From Chara braunii (taxonomy: Eukaryota; Streptophyta; Charophyceae; Charales; Characeae), in contig BFEA01000284.1 of assembly GCA_003427395.1 (NCBI GenBank), positions 2,019,296 to 2,060,476 on the forward strand: DNA of 41,181 nucleotides. The letters are read 5' to 3'. The first letter of the stretch is position 1; every line of letters starts with the position of its first letter. Below the pieces are notes generated by a model. That model was not told where the DNA came from, did no database searches, and was given only the letters and a program-made list of their open reading frames with translations. Positions 1 to 10,628 of the stretch are shown one piece after another. A program made the translations under genes and the position numbers.

Positions 1-217
1 TAGATTAGTTCATAAGTATTTGTTTGTACCCTCTTCCCATCACGACGACAGTCGATCCGGTGGAGAGTACTTAAATTAGTTCATAAGTATTTGTTTGTGC
101 CCTCGTTCCATCACAACGACATTCGATCATGTGGAGAGTACTCAAATTAGTTCATAAGTATGTGTTTGTACCCTCTTCCTATCACGACGACAGTCGATCC
201 TGTAGAGAGTACTTAGT
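1..217. repeat. 71-bp tandem repeat, three copies, cut by the left edge
   Basis: The segment ATTAGTTCATAAGTA recurs at 4, 75 and 146, an exact 71-bp period, and each copy carries a diverged body ending in GAGAGTACT. The first copy starts at the window edge, so the array probably continues to the left. Each unit begins AAGTA and ends TACTT or TACTC, so it could close a short terminal stem. No coding potential is seen. Origin unknown. Confidence 0.9.
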
Positions 218-2549
218 TTTCATCCCTTAGTCATGTTAGTGCACACACAAGTAGCACGACGGCTCACACATGAACCTCCATCGCCCTACCCCGTTCTTCA
301 GGCCCAAACAGTCTTAGATTCCTTCTTGGTTAAATTTGAGTTCCTTCCCTTCCATCAGGCAGGGTTCTACTTCTGTCACATGTCCTTTTTGCTTTTGATA
401 AGCTTAGTCCCGAAGAAAGCATAAGTGGTATATCATACAGCCATACAGGCGGTCCAACAGAAGGTTGTAATTTGAAAGGGTATATGGGAAAGGGTTACGT
501 GATGCGTACCTCATGGTTCCCTGCCTCCAGAGTTCCTCCTGAACTCCGACAGAGCTCCCGCAATCGCCCTGTATTCAATCTTTTGCTCAGTCCATATCAA
601 TCATCTGAACCTTAAGTTAGACAAATATCAGCATTATCTCAATGGGAACATATCCATTATAGTTGAAGAGACATGCATTTTGAGAGAATCAAACAAATGA
701 TAGGAATGGAGGAGGATGGAGGAGGTAGGCACCATCACACATTGACAATGTCTCTCTTCTCTCCGTTGTCAGCGCGAATACGCTTACAAGGGTATCCGCC
801 CCGGTTTTTGCAAGTGACAGAAGGGCCGTCGGCTTAGGCCTTGTGAGCACTCAAAAGGTTACATGCGTATGGGTGAAGGTTGTCTAAGTAGACAGGGTGG
901 GTCGGCGCGCAACTTTAAGGCGCTTGTGATTTGCCCTTTTGATTGTACTGCCGGCGTAGATGTCCGGCCTGACTTTGCATTCTGGATTAGACCAAGGGTT
1001 AGTAGGCTGACCCTCATTGCCGTACTTGACCGGCGGTATGTCTGGTATGTGGGGTGGTACGTAGGGCGGCATGAATACGTAGCGGTCGCACACCCGTTCA
1101 TAGGAGGAAGTGAGGCTCCAGGGATGTCCCAGCAATAAGTGCTGGACCGCACCACTTTATATAGGATTCAGCGCCTGTTAATCCCAGGCTTGGGCTTAGC
1201 CCTATACGTTATGGCATTGGATTGCCGCTATGGAGATTCGGGGATCAAGGCTTGCAGGCTGCGAAGTGGAAGCAGCGGGGCAGCGAGGAGAAAGTTGAGG
1301 GGTCAAAGATCCCGCGGAACTATCCCTCTCAGTTTTTGTGGGGGGGGGGGGGGGCGATCGCGGGCCCGCCCTACAGGATCCGAGGAGCGCTGGTAGGTCC
1401 CGCCCCCCTTTCCCCGTTAGTTTCCCACTTGAGGTGGAAGTTCCCTAGTTTCTGTATTTATTTAGTATTTTATTTTTGTCTTTATATGATTTTTTTTGGA
1501 TTTCCCCTCGGGCCCGGACCCGGTGCTGACCCTGCGGCAAGTAGTGGACCCGAGGACTTCAAGTTAGCTCGGTGGGTATACCTACGGGCTGTTGGGTTAC
1601 GGGCCTGCACTCGAATCCAGGGGATGAGGTCGGATGAGTGCAAACCGAGACATCTCCTGGACCGGCTGAGGCTGCCCAGGTCCAGAAGGGCCGCAGGTAC
1701 TACTGTGGAGGAATCCTTCGGGACATCCGTTAGAATGGGAGCGATGCCGAAAGGATCAGCCCAGCCCATACACCCGGTTGGCGCGTGTATATCAGGCGCT
1801 GGCCCGACAACAAAACGGTTTTTTCGGGGGAGTTAAGTGTTGTCGGACCACGCAATGTCGAGGAAGCGCGAGTAACGATAGGGCGAGTGGGGGAGCCGAG
1901 CGCTGGGAGAAGCTGGAAGAGGCTAAGCGCGGATACAGTATCGAAAGCGGAGAGTGAACCGGGACAGGGGGCTGTGGCGGGTGCATGCGGAGCGGATGGG
2001 CAGAGCCCGGTGGCACCAGACAACAGTGGGCAGCTAGTGCAGCGGGTGACGGGCAGCAGCCGAGCGGGGTTTGGCAGGTGGCAGAGGCGGGATGAACTCG
2101 GGCGTGTTTTCGCGCCGGATTTATTCGGAAAAAGGAAAAACGGGATGGCGGAAGAACAAGCGGCGCACAGCCGATGTGAGGTGGTTCGTGTGATTCCCAA
2201 CGGAATCGGGTTGGGAGGGAATCAAAGTGGGTTTTTTTTGGGATGGCGAAGTTGAACGTGTAGTTAGATTTAGTAACAGATTAATAAGTTTAGAGAAAGA
2301 AGAAAAACGAAGTGCGCGGGGAGATGGCGGGGGTGAAAAGAAGTGGCCATGGCAGCGATAGAGAAGACGCCTCACACCCGTTCCTCGATGGAAACGTGCG
2401 AATGAAGGCTCGTTTCCAATAGTTTGCGATAGGGCGAAGTAAATGGCGAAGTCGGTTTTGAGGAAGGATTAGTAGAAAGGGGGTTAGAGGAGATACAGGG
2501 TGTGCGAAGGGGCTGGGACGTGTAGAGATGGCGGGAGATGAAAGTGTGA
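218..2549. other. Stretch without recognised genes
   Basis: The open frames here (for example 863-1138 and 1785-2255) show no protein family I recognise, begin on non-AUG codons or lack any domain, and overlap equally long frames on the other strand, as expected of GC-rich non-coding DNA. A run of 15 G lies at 1340-1354. From about 2100 to 2560 the plus strand is rich in purine patches. I see no RNA gene. Confidence 0.5.
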
Positions 2550-4019
2550 AGCTCACCTGATCCTTGATGAAATCAGGCGAAGGAAGGTGCAGCTCCGAGT
2601 TTCTGTAGCTTCACGAGACGGATACTGACGGCGAATTTAGGCACAGGTTGGTGGTTTTGGTAGTATGAGAACGGAGGCTGCGCGCGGGGGAGGCAGCACC
2701 AAAGTGGGATGCATATCTCTGTGTTCTGGCGGTTAATTCAGTCAGGTTGTTCACCGTATTAATGGAGATAGCGCAAGCCGGCCGAAGGCTGGGTACTTAT
2801 TCGTCATCAGGGGTGTTGCTCGCTCCGTAGGTTGAAGGAGCAACAGTTCGACTGGTGCATGAGCCACGGAAGGTGGAAAAGGTTGGCGGGTAGCGGGCGA
2901 GTCAGGCTGACTGTACTCTCCCCGATTCAGGCGAAAGGTTCATTCGATTTGCCCGTCTTATCGGTGGCAGTAGCGTGGAGTTGGTCGAACGGCCGGAAGC
3001 TTACCTGTGGATCCATTGTCGTTCGTGAATTGTCGTGATTAGGGCACCGCCGTCGTTTTGCTCAACCTCGTATCTGCTATCATGGTCAGCGTCGGGGCCC
3101 CGCTGCTCGTCGAATTAGTGCACCTGGGTTCGATCCAGTGGAAGATGTACTGCTTTCTGCTCAGTTCATCCCCAGAAGCAGCATGAGGATAGTTATGGGG
3201 TTAGAGACCTACCTGTTGGTTAGGCGCGTGCGGGAGATAAGAGAGAAAATCGGCCTACCGTAATCAATAGGGGCGCGTACCTAGTCTTAGTAAAGGACTA
3301 TAAGGTCATCGGCTTCACACACTTCGGTTACTACTGCGGATGCCAGCGGGGTGCATGGTCAGTTCCGAGGCTGCGGCGGCTTGGTGGTGCTGCTGTTACC
3401 GTAGTTTACGCCGGGTGATTGCTGGATTCCACTGGTACTGCAGCTGAAGGCTGCTTCAGACCTTGCTGATCTACTGCGGGCCTCCTGTTATTTAATTGTG
3501 CCTCTGCTATAGCGGTTGCTGAACTTGCGGTAAGCTGCGGCGCTGCTTTGGCTGCGGGTTGTTTGAAGGCCGTATAACGGCAGCGTCACGTTGGGAAGCG
3601 AAGACGTAGGGTGAGGAAGGTGGGTGAGTTGTAGGGGAAGGCTGTGATACTGCAGCTTGGAGTAGTGGAGGCAAAGGGGGCTATTACTGCAATGAGGAAG
3701 TTCGCCAAGAGGGTCTGTTTTAGCAGTTGACTCCAGACTGACTAAGCCGCTGTGCATTTCGGTCGTCATTGCGGGGCCCTCAGGCGCGTCAAGGTATCGA
3801 GGCCCTTTCGCGTGAGTCTGAGTGCACCCCTTTTGGATCTGAGAGTCTAAAACCTCATCTTTCTACCCTTCTTACTCTAAGTCTAGTTTATTGGTTCTGT
3901 GAGGAAGGCGGCAGGCGGGATTGCAACTCGTAATCCGCGCTAAGGTCTCTGTGGGAGGTTTGCCCCGCCGATTGCGGAAGCTCTGCCGGAACTCAGGAGG
4001 AGTTCTGGAGGCAGGGAAC
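516..4019. repeat. Pair of 51-bp inverted copies 3.4 kb apart
   Basis: The 51 bases at 516-566 (beginning GTTCCCTGCCTCCAGA) match the reverse complement of 3969-4019 at 45 of 51 positions. All six differences are transitions, and weaker similarity continues a few bases outward. The arms could be the ends of a decayed mobile element or two independent insertions of the same repeat. No transposase-like frame is seen between them. Confidence 0.7.
2550..3090. repeat. Degenerate satellite units related to the array at 12.7-13.4 kb
   Basis: Segments at about 2932-2985 (GGTTCATTCGATTTG, then TTATCGGTGGCAGTAGCG) and, more weakly, about 2745-2775 and 3045-3085 (TTTTGCTCAACCT) match the core of the six-unit array 10 kb downstream. 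Spacing is 187 and 118 bases, similar to that array. The copy at 2932 is clear; the other two are judgement calls. Confidence 0.55.
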
Positions 4020-4284
4020 TGAAAGGTAACCATTGGCGTTCCCTCTATAAACTTAGGTATAACCCCTATCTGTACACCTTTTTATGTTTGGCTGAGTATA
4101 TTGTATGCACCCCTACTTTGACTCTGGTTTGACCTTCAGGACACAAGTCAGACTAAGTAAAGGAATGCGTGTGCAATGGCGGTTTCAGTTCTTGGTTGTC
4201 TGAAAGCAGATTGTGACAAGGGATTACATCAGGGGAAGGTTGGGAGAAATGTGGATTTGCTTGAGATTGGAAGGGTCTTATAGG
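3091..4284. other. Stretch without recognised genes
   Basis: No convincing coding region or RNA gene is seen. A B-box-like GGGTTCGATCC occurs near 3126 without a good upstream A box. The right arm of the long inverted repeat lies at 3969-4019. Confidence 0.45.
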
Positions 4285-5188
4285 GTCAGGGATGGTTCCA
4301 TAAGTTTGGATGGCCTGACGTCTGTGTTTATTCTGTTTTCTGAAAAGGTCAAGCTTTGTTTCTAAGATGAATGGCTTGACCGTTATGTTTCTTTAATTTC
4401 GTCATGCTTTGTTTTTAAGATGAATGGTTTGGCTATTTGTTTTGTGGGGTTTTGATTGTGCAAACTTGAGGACCAGGCATTGTTCCATAAGTTTGGATGG
4501 TCTGGTCATTGTTTACTTCTGGGTGGTTTCTGAACAGTCTCTGGGTTTAACTCAGAGTACTCTGTTTTTTTTTTTTTGCTGAGAAAAAAGGGTTGAACTT
4601 TGTTTCTAAGATGAATGGCTCGACTCTTTTTGTTTGTTTTATTCTGAGGGAGTAATTTCTGCTGAGGACAAAGCATGTTCCATAGATTGGATGGCTTTGG
4701 ACTCATGCCGCACACAGATAGATCAGAGAGAAATGAACCTGGCAGAGGAGCAGACATGTTCCATAAGATTGGATGGTCTGGACCAATGCCTCGCACATGC
4801 TGGAACCCAAAAGGTTATAATTTGGTTTTATCTTATTATTATTTTACTTAAGAATAGGATGATCAAACAGGGTGCCATAAGATTGGGTGGTCTGACTATA
4901 GCTTATCATAAACTTGAAGAGAGTATAACTAAGAATATAATTGAAGGTAACTTTGGGCAGAGTGAGCTTTGTTTCTCAGATGAATGGCTCAGTCCTACGC
5001 TCAACTTTTGAACACTAAGTCCAGAGATATATATATAATTTGGATATTAAACAGTTCAGGGCGACTAGGCATTATTTCTAAGATGAATGACTTAGTCATA
5101 TGCCCAAAGGAAGAGAAAAGTAGTTGTGCAACTTGTTCGTGTACTTGGTTGGGTCAGGCATGTTCCATAAGATTGGATAGCCTGACTT
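4285..5188 (+). repeat. Array of 11 stem-loops with conserved loops and covarying stems
   Basis: Eleven units start near 4285, 4347, 4401, 4471, 4591, 4664, 4747, 4861, 4960, 5063 and 5153. Each has a 5-9 bp stem closing a 19-23 nt loop. The loops form two related classes: TTTGTTTCTAAGATGAATG and ATGTTCCATAAGATTGGATG. The stems differ but stay complementary, for example GTCAGG/CCTGAC, GGTCAAGC/GCTTGACC, GACCAGGC/GTCTGGTC, CAGAC/GTCTG and GTCAGGC/GCCTGAC. Spacing is irregular (about 54-120 bases), and sequence between units is not conserved. No reading frame spans the array. Structural constraint is inferred from the covariation; function is unknown. Confidence 0.85.
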
Positions 5189-5479
5189 TACGCTTTATGT
5201 AAGCAGGGTATAAAGGGTTAAATCACTGAAAGATTATGAAGTATTGTTTTGCTAAGTCGACTTAGGGATGGCGAGAGTACTTACCTTTGTGGTTTGGGCA
5301 TGTGACTGAGTGAGGCTACTACTTGGTCTGAGTTTCAGTTTGACAGGTAGTTGCTTTAGAGGTTCGCCACGTGGTAGAGTGATAGGAGTTAGTTTCAATT
5401 CCTGCATTTTCTGGGCTAAGTTTATTTAACTTAGATCCATTCTCGCATTTTCTGATATCCTTTATTATACTTGGTTTTG
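5189..5479. other. Flank of the stem-loop array, with a 14-bp palindrome
   Basis: CTAAGTCGACTTAG at 5252-5265 is a perfect 14-bp palindrome. AAGTA at 5239 and TACTT at 5278 could close a larger loop around it, perhaps a diverged relative of the array units. Nothing else is recognised. Confidence 0.4.
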
Positions 5480-5845
5480 TATAAATTTTGGTAAGTTACT
5501 TTCTCTACGGGAAGCGCTGCCGAAATTTATGCAAATCCAAGGAGTTAGTCAAATTTTGACTTTTCAAAGTTTCACTTGTCTAAAGTTCATGTATGGCTTA
5601 GTAAAAATCTGGAAAGTCTCATTTTCTAAAGGAAGTGCTGCCCAATTTTTTGCTAATTCAGGGAGTTAGACAAAATTGAACTTTGAAAAGTCGACGACTA
5701 TTTCTGCTTTCATACTCGGACTGATATAAATTCTGAAAAGGCACGTTTCCTACGGGAAGCGCTGCCGAATTTTTTCTTAGTTTAAAGGAGCTGGGTTATA
5801 TTTTGACAGGTGGCGATTCTGGCGATCCACCCTTTATAGGGGAGA
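5480..5845 (+). repeat. Three ~120-bp tandem repeats with a retroelement-like leader
   Basis: GGGAAGCGCTGCCGAA or a close variant recurs at about 5509, 5628 and 5751 (119-123 base spacing). Each copy is preceded by an A/T-rich segment and followed by an AAGGAGTTAG-like segment. The last copy runs into GACAGGTGGCGATTCTGG at about 5803-5820. A GTGGCGACTC-type string is common at the leader/primer-site end of plant Ty3/gypsy LTRs, so this may be the edge of an old LTR element. No matching second LTR, gag or pol is visible, so the assignment stays tentative. Confidence 0.5.
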
Positions 5846-6852
5846 CTCTGTCAAGGTTTGTTTTTGCTTTGGGGACTTCTTAAGGGTAGATTTAAGCTTA
5901 GCTAGTTAGGTAGATTTTAGAGTGAGATCGTGATTATCCTCCAAGGACTTATAGATTTAGCTTAGGGATTGGTCTGTCATGTGTTACAGGTCCTCTTGAT
6001 CAGTTGATTCAGGATCTGGACTAGATTCAGCTCGATCCTACGAGAATCATCTTCTGTTATCACTGATAACAAGTCGGTTGCCGATTCGTCGGTTTACGAC
6101 TCAATTCCAACTCACCCTCCATACTCAACCTAAAAGGCTCTAGCCCCGGTGACTTTATTGTTTTGTTAAGATTTTTCCCCGGACTTTTATTGAATGGTCA
6201 TTTAACGAAGGTACTGAGTATTTAATTATGGGTGGCTGGACAGGAGATTGGGGCTACATGGCTAAAGCAAGGGGTATGAGTGCAGGGAGTGGTTGAGGTT
6301 GACTCCGTGTAGTGCCTAGACTGGTGTTTGGTTTTTTGATGTGATTGCAAGTACGCTTTGTGGGTCATATTCTGGATCTTGATTGCATGCGATCACATAT
6401 ACACGTATGGTTGTGAAGAACCCCACTGAAATTGTGAGAAGTGATCGTCACATACTTATCCCCCTGTATGTGTATACGTGGGTGCACCTATGATGAGTGT
6501 TTGCGCGGCCCAAGGGACCTCGCACTAGAAGCTTATCCAGAGGTTAAGACTAAGGGGGATAAGGAAGACCCTTCCTTTTATTTGGTTGCTTCTTTGGAGG
6601 ATCTTAGTCGGACGTCGGTCCTGGGACGGGATTCAAGGTCCTTGTCCAGGACATCCCAAGCCCTGGACTCTGCAGGGAAGGGACTTCCCCTCACGCAGAG
6701 CCTATTTACTCTGTCCGTCGAGACACCCAGCCCCGAGGGCAGAGATGTCGTGAGGGCCGAACGGCATGTCCTTCAGCCGTTAGATATCGTAAGGCGTAGC
6801 CTCTCACGATATATTCCTTCAGCCATTCAATATCGCGAGGTCGGAGCCGCGA
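5846..6852. other. Stretch without recognised genes; one diverged ~46-bp duplication
   Basis: GTTATCACTGATAAC at about 6057-6071 is a small perfect hairpin. TCCTTCAGCC followed by a TATCG-type segment occurs at 6769 and again at 6815 (46-base offset). An open frame at 6441-6869 starts at GTG, has no recognisable domain and is not called as a gene. Confidence 0.4.
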
Positions 6853-7545
6853 TTACCGCGTACGACTAGCATTATTGTCAGGTATAGGACTGGTCCGCGA
6901 TCGCGCGGTTTTATATCAAATTCTTGCGTGCGACGTTTCGTCGTCCTGGTGTCTAAAGGTTATGGGATTAAAGGACTCGCACGTAAGCACAAATGTTTGG
7001 GACTGCTATGGGCCGCTGGTACCAGCCGAAAAGGGGTACCTAAGGTTATGATTTTTTTTTTGATAGGGAGATCTTCGACCTATTTTTGCTTTTTGAGTTA
7101 TTATGGTTGGACATTATAGTCCGTGGCAGCCGTCAAAGTCAAACCCCTTGACTTTTGTCCAGGCCTGGAGTGGGGCTCCTCTCCAGAGTTGTAAGAAACG
7201 ACTGCCACCACAGGTATGGACCTGTATACCACCCACTCTGCACGGGGTGCAGAAGAGGGTGTGTGGTCTTCAACCACGCATGACGGTTGTCCAGCGTCAA
7301 GAGACTAACCCTCAAGGCGCGTGTCAGCCGACACTTGAATGTCGAATGCGGCCCTCTGGTTTAGCGAGGTCCGCATGAGTATGGGTACTACATAGTACGT
7401 CATCATTGTGACTGCTTGCGTACATTAGCATTGCTCGTCGATATGAGTTAGCCCTGCGCCCGCGCGGTTTTATATTAAGTCTCGCGCACGACGCCTATTC
7501 GGTTTTCGCATCGGAAAATTATGGGATGGTTACTGAAGGGACTAG
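6853..7545 (+). repeat. Direct repeat of ~130 bp, offset 559 bases
   Basis: 6853-6980 and 7412-7545 are diverged direct copies, anchored by CGCGCGGTTTTATAT at 6902 and 7461, followed by a TTGCGTGCGACG or TCGCGCACGACG segment and then ATGGGAT. The copies could be the ends of a short LTR-like element or a tandem duplication. The ~430 bases between them hold no recognised coding region. Confidence 0.65.
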
Positions 7546-8158
7546 GAGTGTTGTCGCGTTGTTCGATGTGTGTGTGCGTGTGTGTTTTATTTTTTTGTTC
7601 GTAGTGTGGTGTATGCGTGGTGAGTGGGATACGTCCTAGTCGACCAACGCCAAGTCGCGCTTGGGACCTCAGCCCCCCCAAGACGTCGATTCGCGTGCGG
7701 GTCCGATAGAGGCGTACTACCGCGCGTACCCCCTATGCTACAGCGAACGAGAAACGCCCTCGGCTGGTCCACCTCTGCGATTGCAGCTGATTAGCTCTCA
7801 TACTGTGGACTGGTAGCTCGGCGGGGATACGCCCACCGAAGGGAGGTGACATGTAAGGTGGAGGTAAGTCGTGCCTAGCGTAGGCCCTATCCTGTCGTAG
7901 GGGCTCGCGGGAGGTATGGCTGGCGCACTCGGCCGGAGCAGCTTGCGGAAGCTCCATGTATATTTCTGCGACGAAGGATTTAAACCAACTCCTGCGTGAC
8001 GCGGCCGGGATGGTTCCACGCTGCCTTGTGCGGTGCCAGACCGATGCGCTCGACACCGTCGCCCCATATTCTCTGTCTCTCCGGCCGTTGTTTTGTCATA
8101 CGACAACTGATAATAACAAATAATAATATTATATAGGAAAATTAAAAATAAGGGTTAG

Positions 8159-8160
<2 letters not shown>
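7546..8160. other. GC-rich stretch without recognised genes
   Basis: Long overlapping frames on the minus strand (7733-8106) have no recognisable domain and look like shadows of GC-rich, stop-poor DNA. A short GT-rich run lies at 7567-7585. Confidence 0.4.

Positions 8161-8209
<49 letters not shown>
8161..8209. repeat. (AAT)n microsatellite
   Basis: Nearly perfect ATA/AAT trinucleotide array, the first of five within 4.3 kb. Confidence 0.95.
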
Positions 8210-8212
<3 letters not shown>

Positions 8213-8828
8213 GCAATAATAACAATATCAGAAATAATAACATTAATAATGACTATATTTCGTCAAGGTCTTCAGATGACTTTTCCAAAGAGCAAGGGAT
8301 CAGAAAGAAAAGGAATTCATTTATTCGATATCTCATATGCCAAAACTTTTCCTATATCTCACTTCTCCTTCTCATTTGTTTTCGCCACACAGCCTTGGGT
8401 ACAGTCACCTGCACATTGTTCCGCACGCGTCTCTCTCGGATCGTGTGTGTGTGTGTTTGCAGTCTTCCCTGCCTGCAAGACCGTGAGGGTATACGCTTTT
8501 TGTTTAGCAGGCCTAGACTGAAAAACTGTGTAGGACATACTCGCTGCCCCACACGTCTGTTCGCATGCTATGGGGATGAATGATTGTCATTCCGCATGCC
8601 AGGCCATAGCCTGTCCACGTTCCCTTCGTCAACTGGGATCTACAAAGTGCAGCACTTGAGTGTGTCTCTGATGTCCGTGCTTAGGTCGCATTGTCAACGC
8701 TACCTTCCCTGCAGACTGCGCTGCCTGAGCCCTGCATTAAAAGGTGCTGAGAAAAAGGTCCCTCGCGAGTATTCTGGTCTGCCTTCACTTAGGGCGGGCA
8801 CGAGGCTAGTCGGGTCACTGGTTACTGA
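8210..8828. other. Stretch without recognised genes
   Basis: No frame here shows a domain, codon bias or good start context. A short GT run lies at 8444-8456. Confidence 0.4.

Positions 8829-8862
<34 letters not shown>
8829..8862. repeat. (AAT)n microsatellite
   Basis: Perfect trinucleotide array, second of the five. Confidence 0.95.
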
Positions 8863-8866
<4 letters not shown>

Positions 8867-9019
8867 CAGCTATAATATTTTAACAATTGTATTGCCATTA
8901 ATGTATACAAACTTTATTTACCAATCCGATACAGTTAACGGCAGGGGTGTGCTGTACCTTGCAGAACTTGTCGTACAACTGCCGCAATAAACGTCAACCG
9001 CGACTCGGTAAGGCCCTCA

Positions 9020-9020
9020 T

Positions 9021-9054
<34 letters not shown>

Positions 9055-9060
9055 ACACAC
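9020..9060. repeat. Compound (TC)n(AC)n microsatellite
   Basis: About 20 bases of TC repeat run directly into about 20 bases of AC repeat with one interruption. Confidence 0.95.
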
Positions 9061-10464
9061 AGTGGGCCTTATGACTATGTCAGATTGGTCCCTAAGACAG
9101 GTTGTCTGTCTGTGTTTGTCCGTTGATTTGTCTATGTCCGTCGACCTACATCTATTTGTCCGCATTTGTCTGTCGGCATCTGTTTCTCCCTGGGATAGTA
9201 GTAAAAGGAAATGCAGGGAGGGTGAGCAATAGCGAACTCCAGAAACTCAAACAGCATCATGCACCTGGGAACAGATAGTCGTGGCCTCGAACCGAAAACA
9301 AAGTTGTATTCAGAGCTCATCCATAGCAGAGGCTCACAAGTGCAAATCGTGAATAGTCCCAGCATCATCCATCATGAACCAATGTCGATATCCTATCTGG
9401 CGCTCAACGCTCAAACTACAGACGACAGATCCTATCTAACCTACTATCCGCAGTGTCATGGAGGGCGCGTATGAAGTACGACGGATATCGGTCAATACCG
9501 TCACCTCAAGCACTAGGTACATCATTCGCATCACTCACAGCCTCGATTCCTAACACACAGATGTCATATGTACCCAAAAACCACCGTGCGTTTATCACCA
9601 TTTGGCAACACAGCTCAGCTATGGCTGCCTGCTTCTGTTCATGACTGCCTGTGTCTGCCTGGCAGTCCGTGTCTGTTCGTCTCTCACCTCTATCTGTTCC
9701 TGTTTCTCTGTTTGTCTCTCTGTGTGTCTGACTGTGTATTCCAACCGTGTCTCCGTCAGTCTGTATGTTTTGTCTGTATGTCTCAGTCAGTCCGTCTATC
9801 TCTTGCCTGTTTCTTTATACTCATTTATGTGGTCAGTCTGCCTGTCTGTTTTTGTTTGTCTGCAGGTATATTTGCCTGTGTGTGTGTCTGTCCGTGCCTC
9901 TTTTCTCTCTCAAAGGGAACGCGGTACGGTCCAGCAAGTACCATGAGGGGTTGTGTGCACCATGGGCCGATGGAAAGGGGCAGATTAGCGAGCTACAGAA
10001 GTATAAACCGAGAGGCGGCGCCCAGCCATTCATTCATTCTTGCCTGAGCCATGCGGAAGCGCTGCCACAGCGTCCCGAGCAAGGTGGTCTGTAGTGATCC
10101 CGTAAACGAGGTGGGCGAGAGAGGAGCTTAGCCATAGTGATAGGGTAGCAGCGGTCATAGCCGCCATAGCTGTAGTGTTAGTGTGAGTGTGTGTGTATAC
10201 GATACAGTGAGCGTGCGTGTGGGATACCAAGGGTGATCCTGAGTGAGAGTGAGTGTGAATAGTGGTATTGGACATAGTTACGAGAGTTGAGTGTTCAGGC
10301 GCTGAGGCCCATGGCCTGTTGTTTCGAGGTTGCATCCGAACTGTGTTCCAAACTTCCACATCTCTGAGCTTTGAATGGGCGCCAAGCGCCAGTGTGAATT
10401 TCCATTTGTTTGCATGTTTGCGAAGTGGTAGTGAAGCGAGTCTGATTGCTCTATCAACCACAAC
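9061..10464. repeat. Low-complexity TCTG/TGTC-rich region
   Basis: Most of 9630-9910 is a degenerate TGTC/TCTG-type pyrimidine-purine mixture with no fixed unit. Frames that cross it encode Cys/Ser/Val-rich low-complexity strings and are not credible genes. The rest of the interval shows no recognised feature. Confidence 0.6.
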
Positions 10465-10628
10465 AATAAATAATAATAATAACAATAATAATAATAGTAA
10501 TAATAATAGTAATAATATCGATAATAATGATAACAATAATAATAATAGTAATAATAATAGTAATAATATCGATAATAATGATAACAATAATAATAATAGT
10601 AATAATAATAATAATTAATAATAATAGT
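10465..10628. repeat. Compound AAT microsatellite with a 51-bp higher-order unit
   Basis: An AAT array interrupted by AGT, AAC and ATCG triplets. ATATCGATAATAATGATAAC occurs at 10515 and again at 10566, a 51-bp higher-order period, so a compound block was duplicated within the array. Confidence 0.9.

Noticed and set aside
1-217. CRISPR-like array
   Set aside because: These are plain tandem repeats without unique spacers, in a eukaryotic context.
863-2255. Several open frames on both strands
   Set aside because: They overlap one another, often start at GTG or other non-AUG codons, and show no domain. GC-rich DNA with few stops explains them.
3061-3140. tRNA-like segment (GGGTTCGATCC)
   Set aside because: Only the B box is convincing; the upstream A-box candidate deviates at key positions.
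6441-6869. 142-codon open frame
   Set aside because: It begins at GTG, has no recognisable domain and crosses a short tandem duplication.
9568-10094. Cys/Ser/Val-rich open frames
   Set aside because: They are translations of a TGTC/TCTG low-complexity tract.
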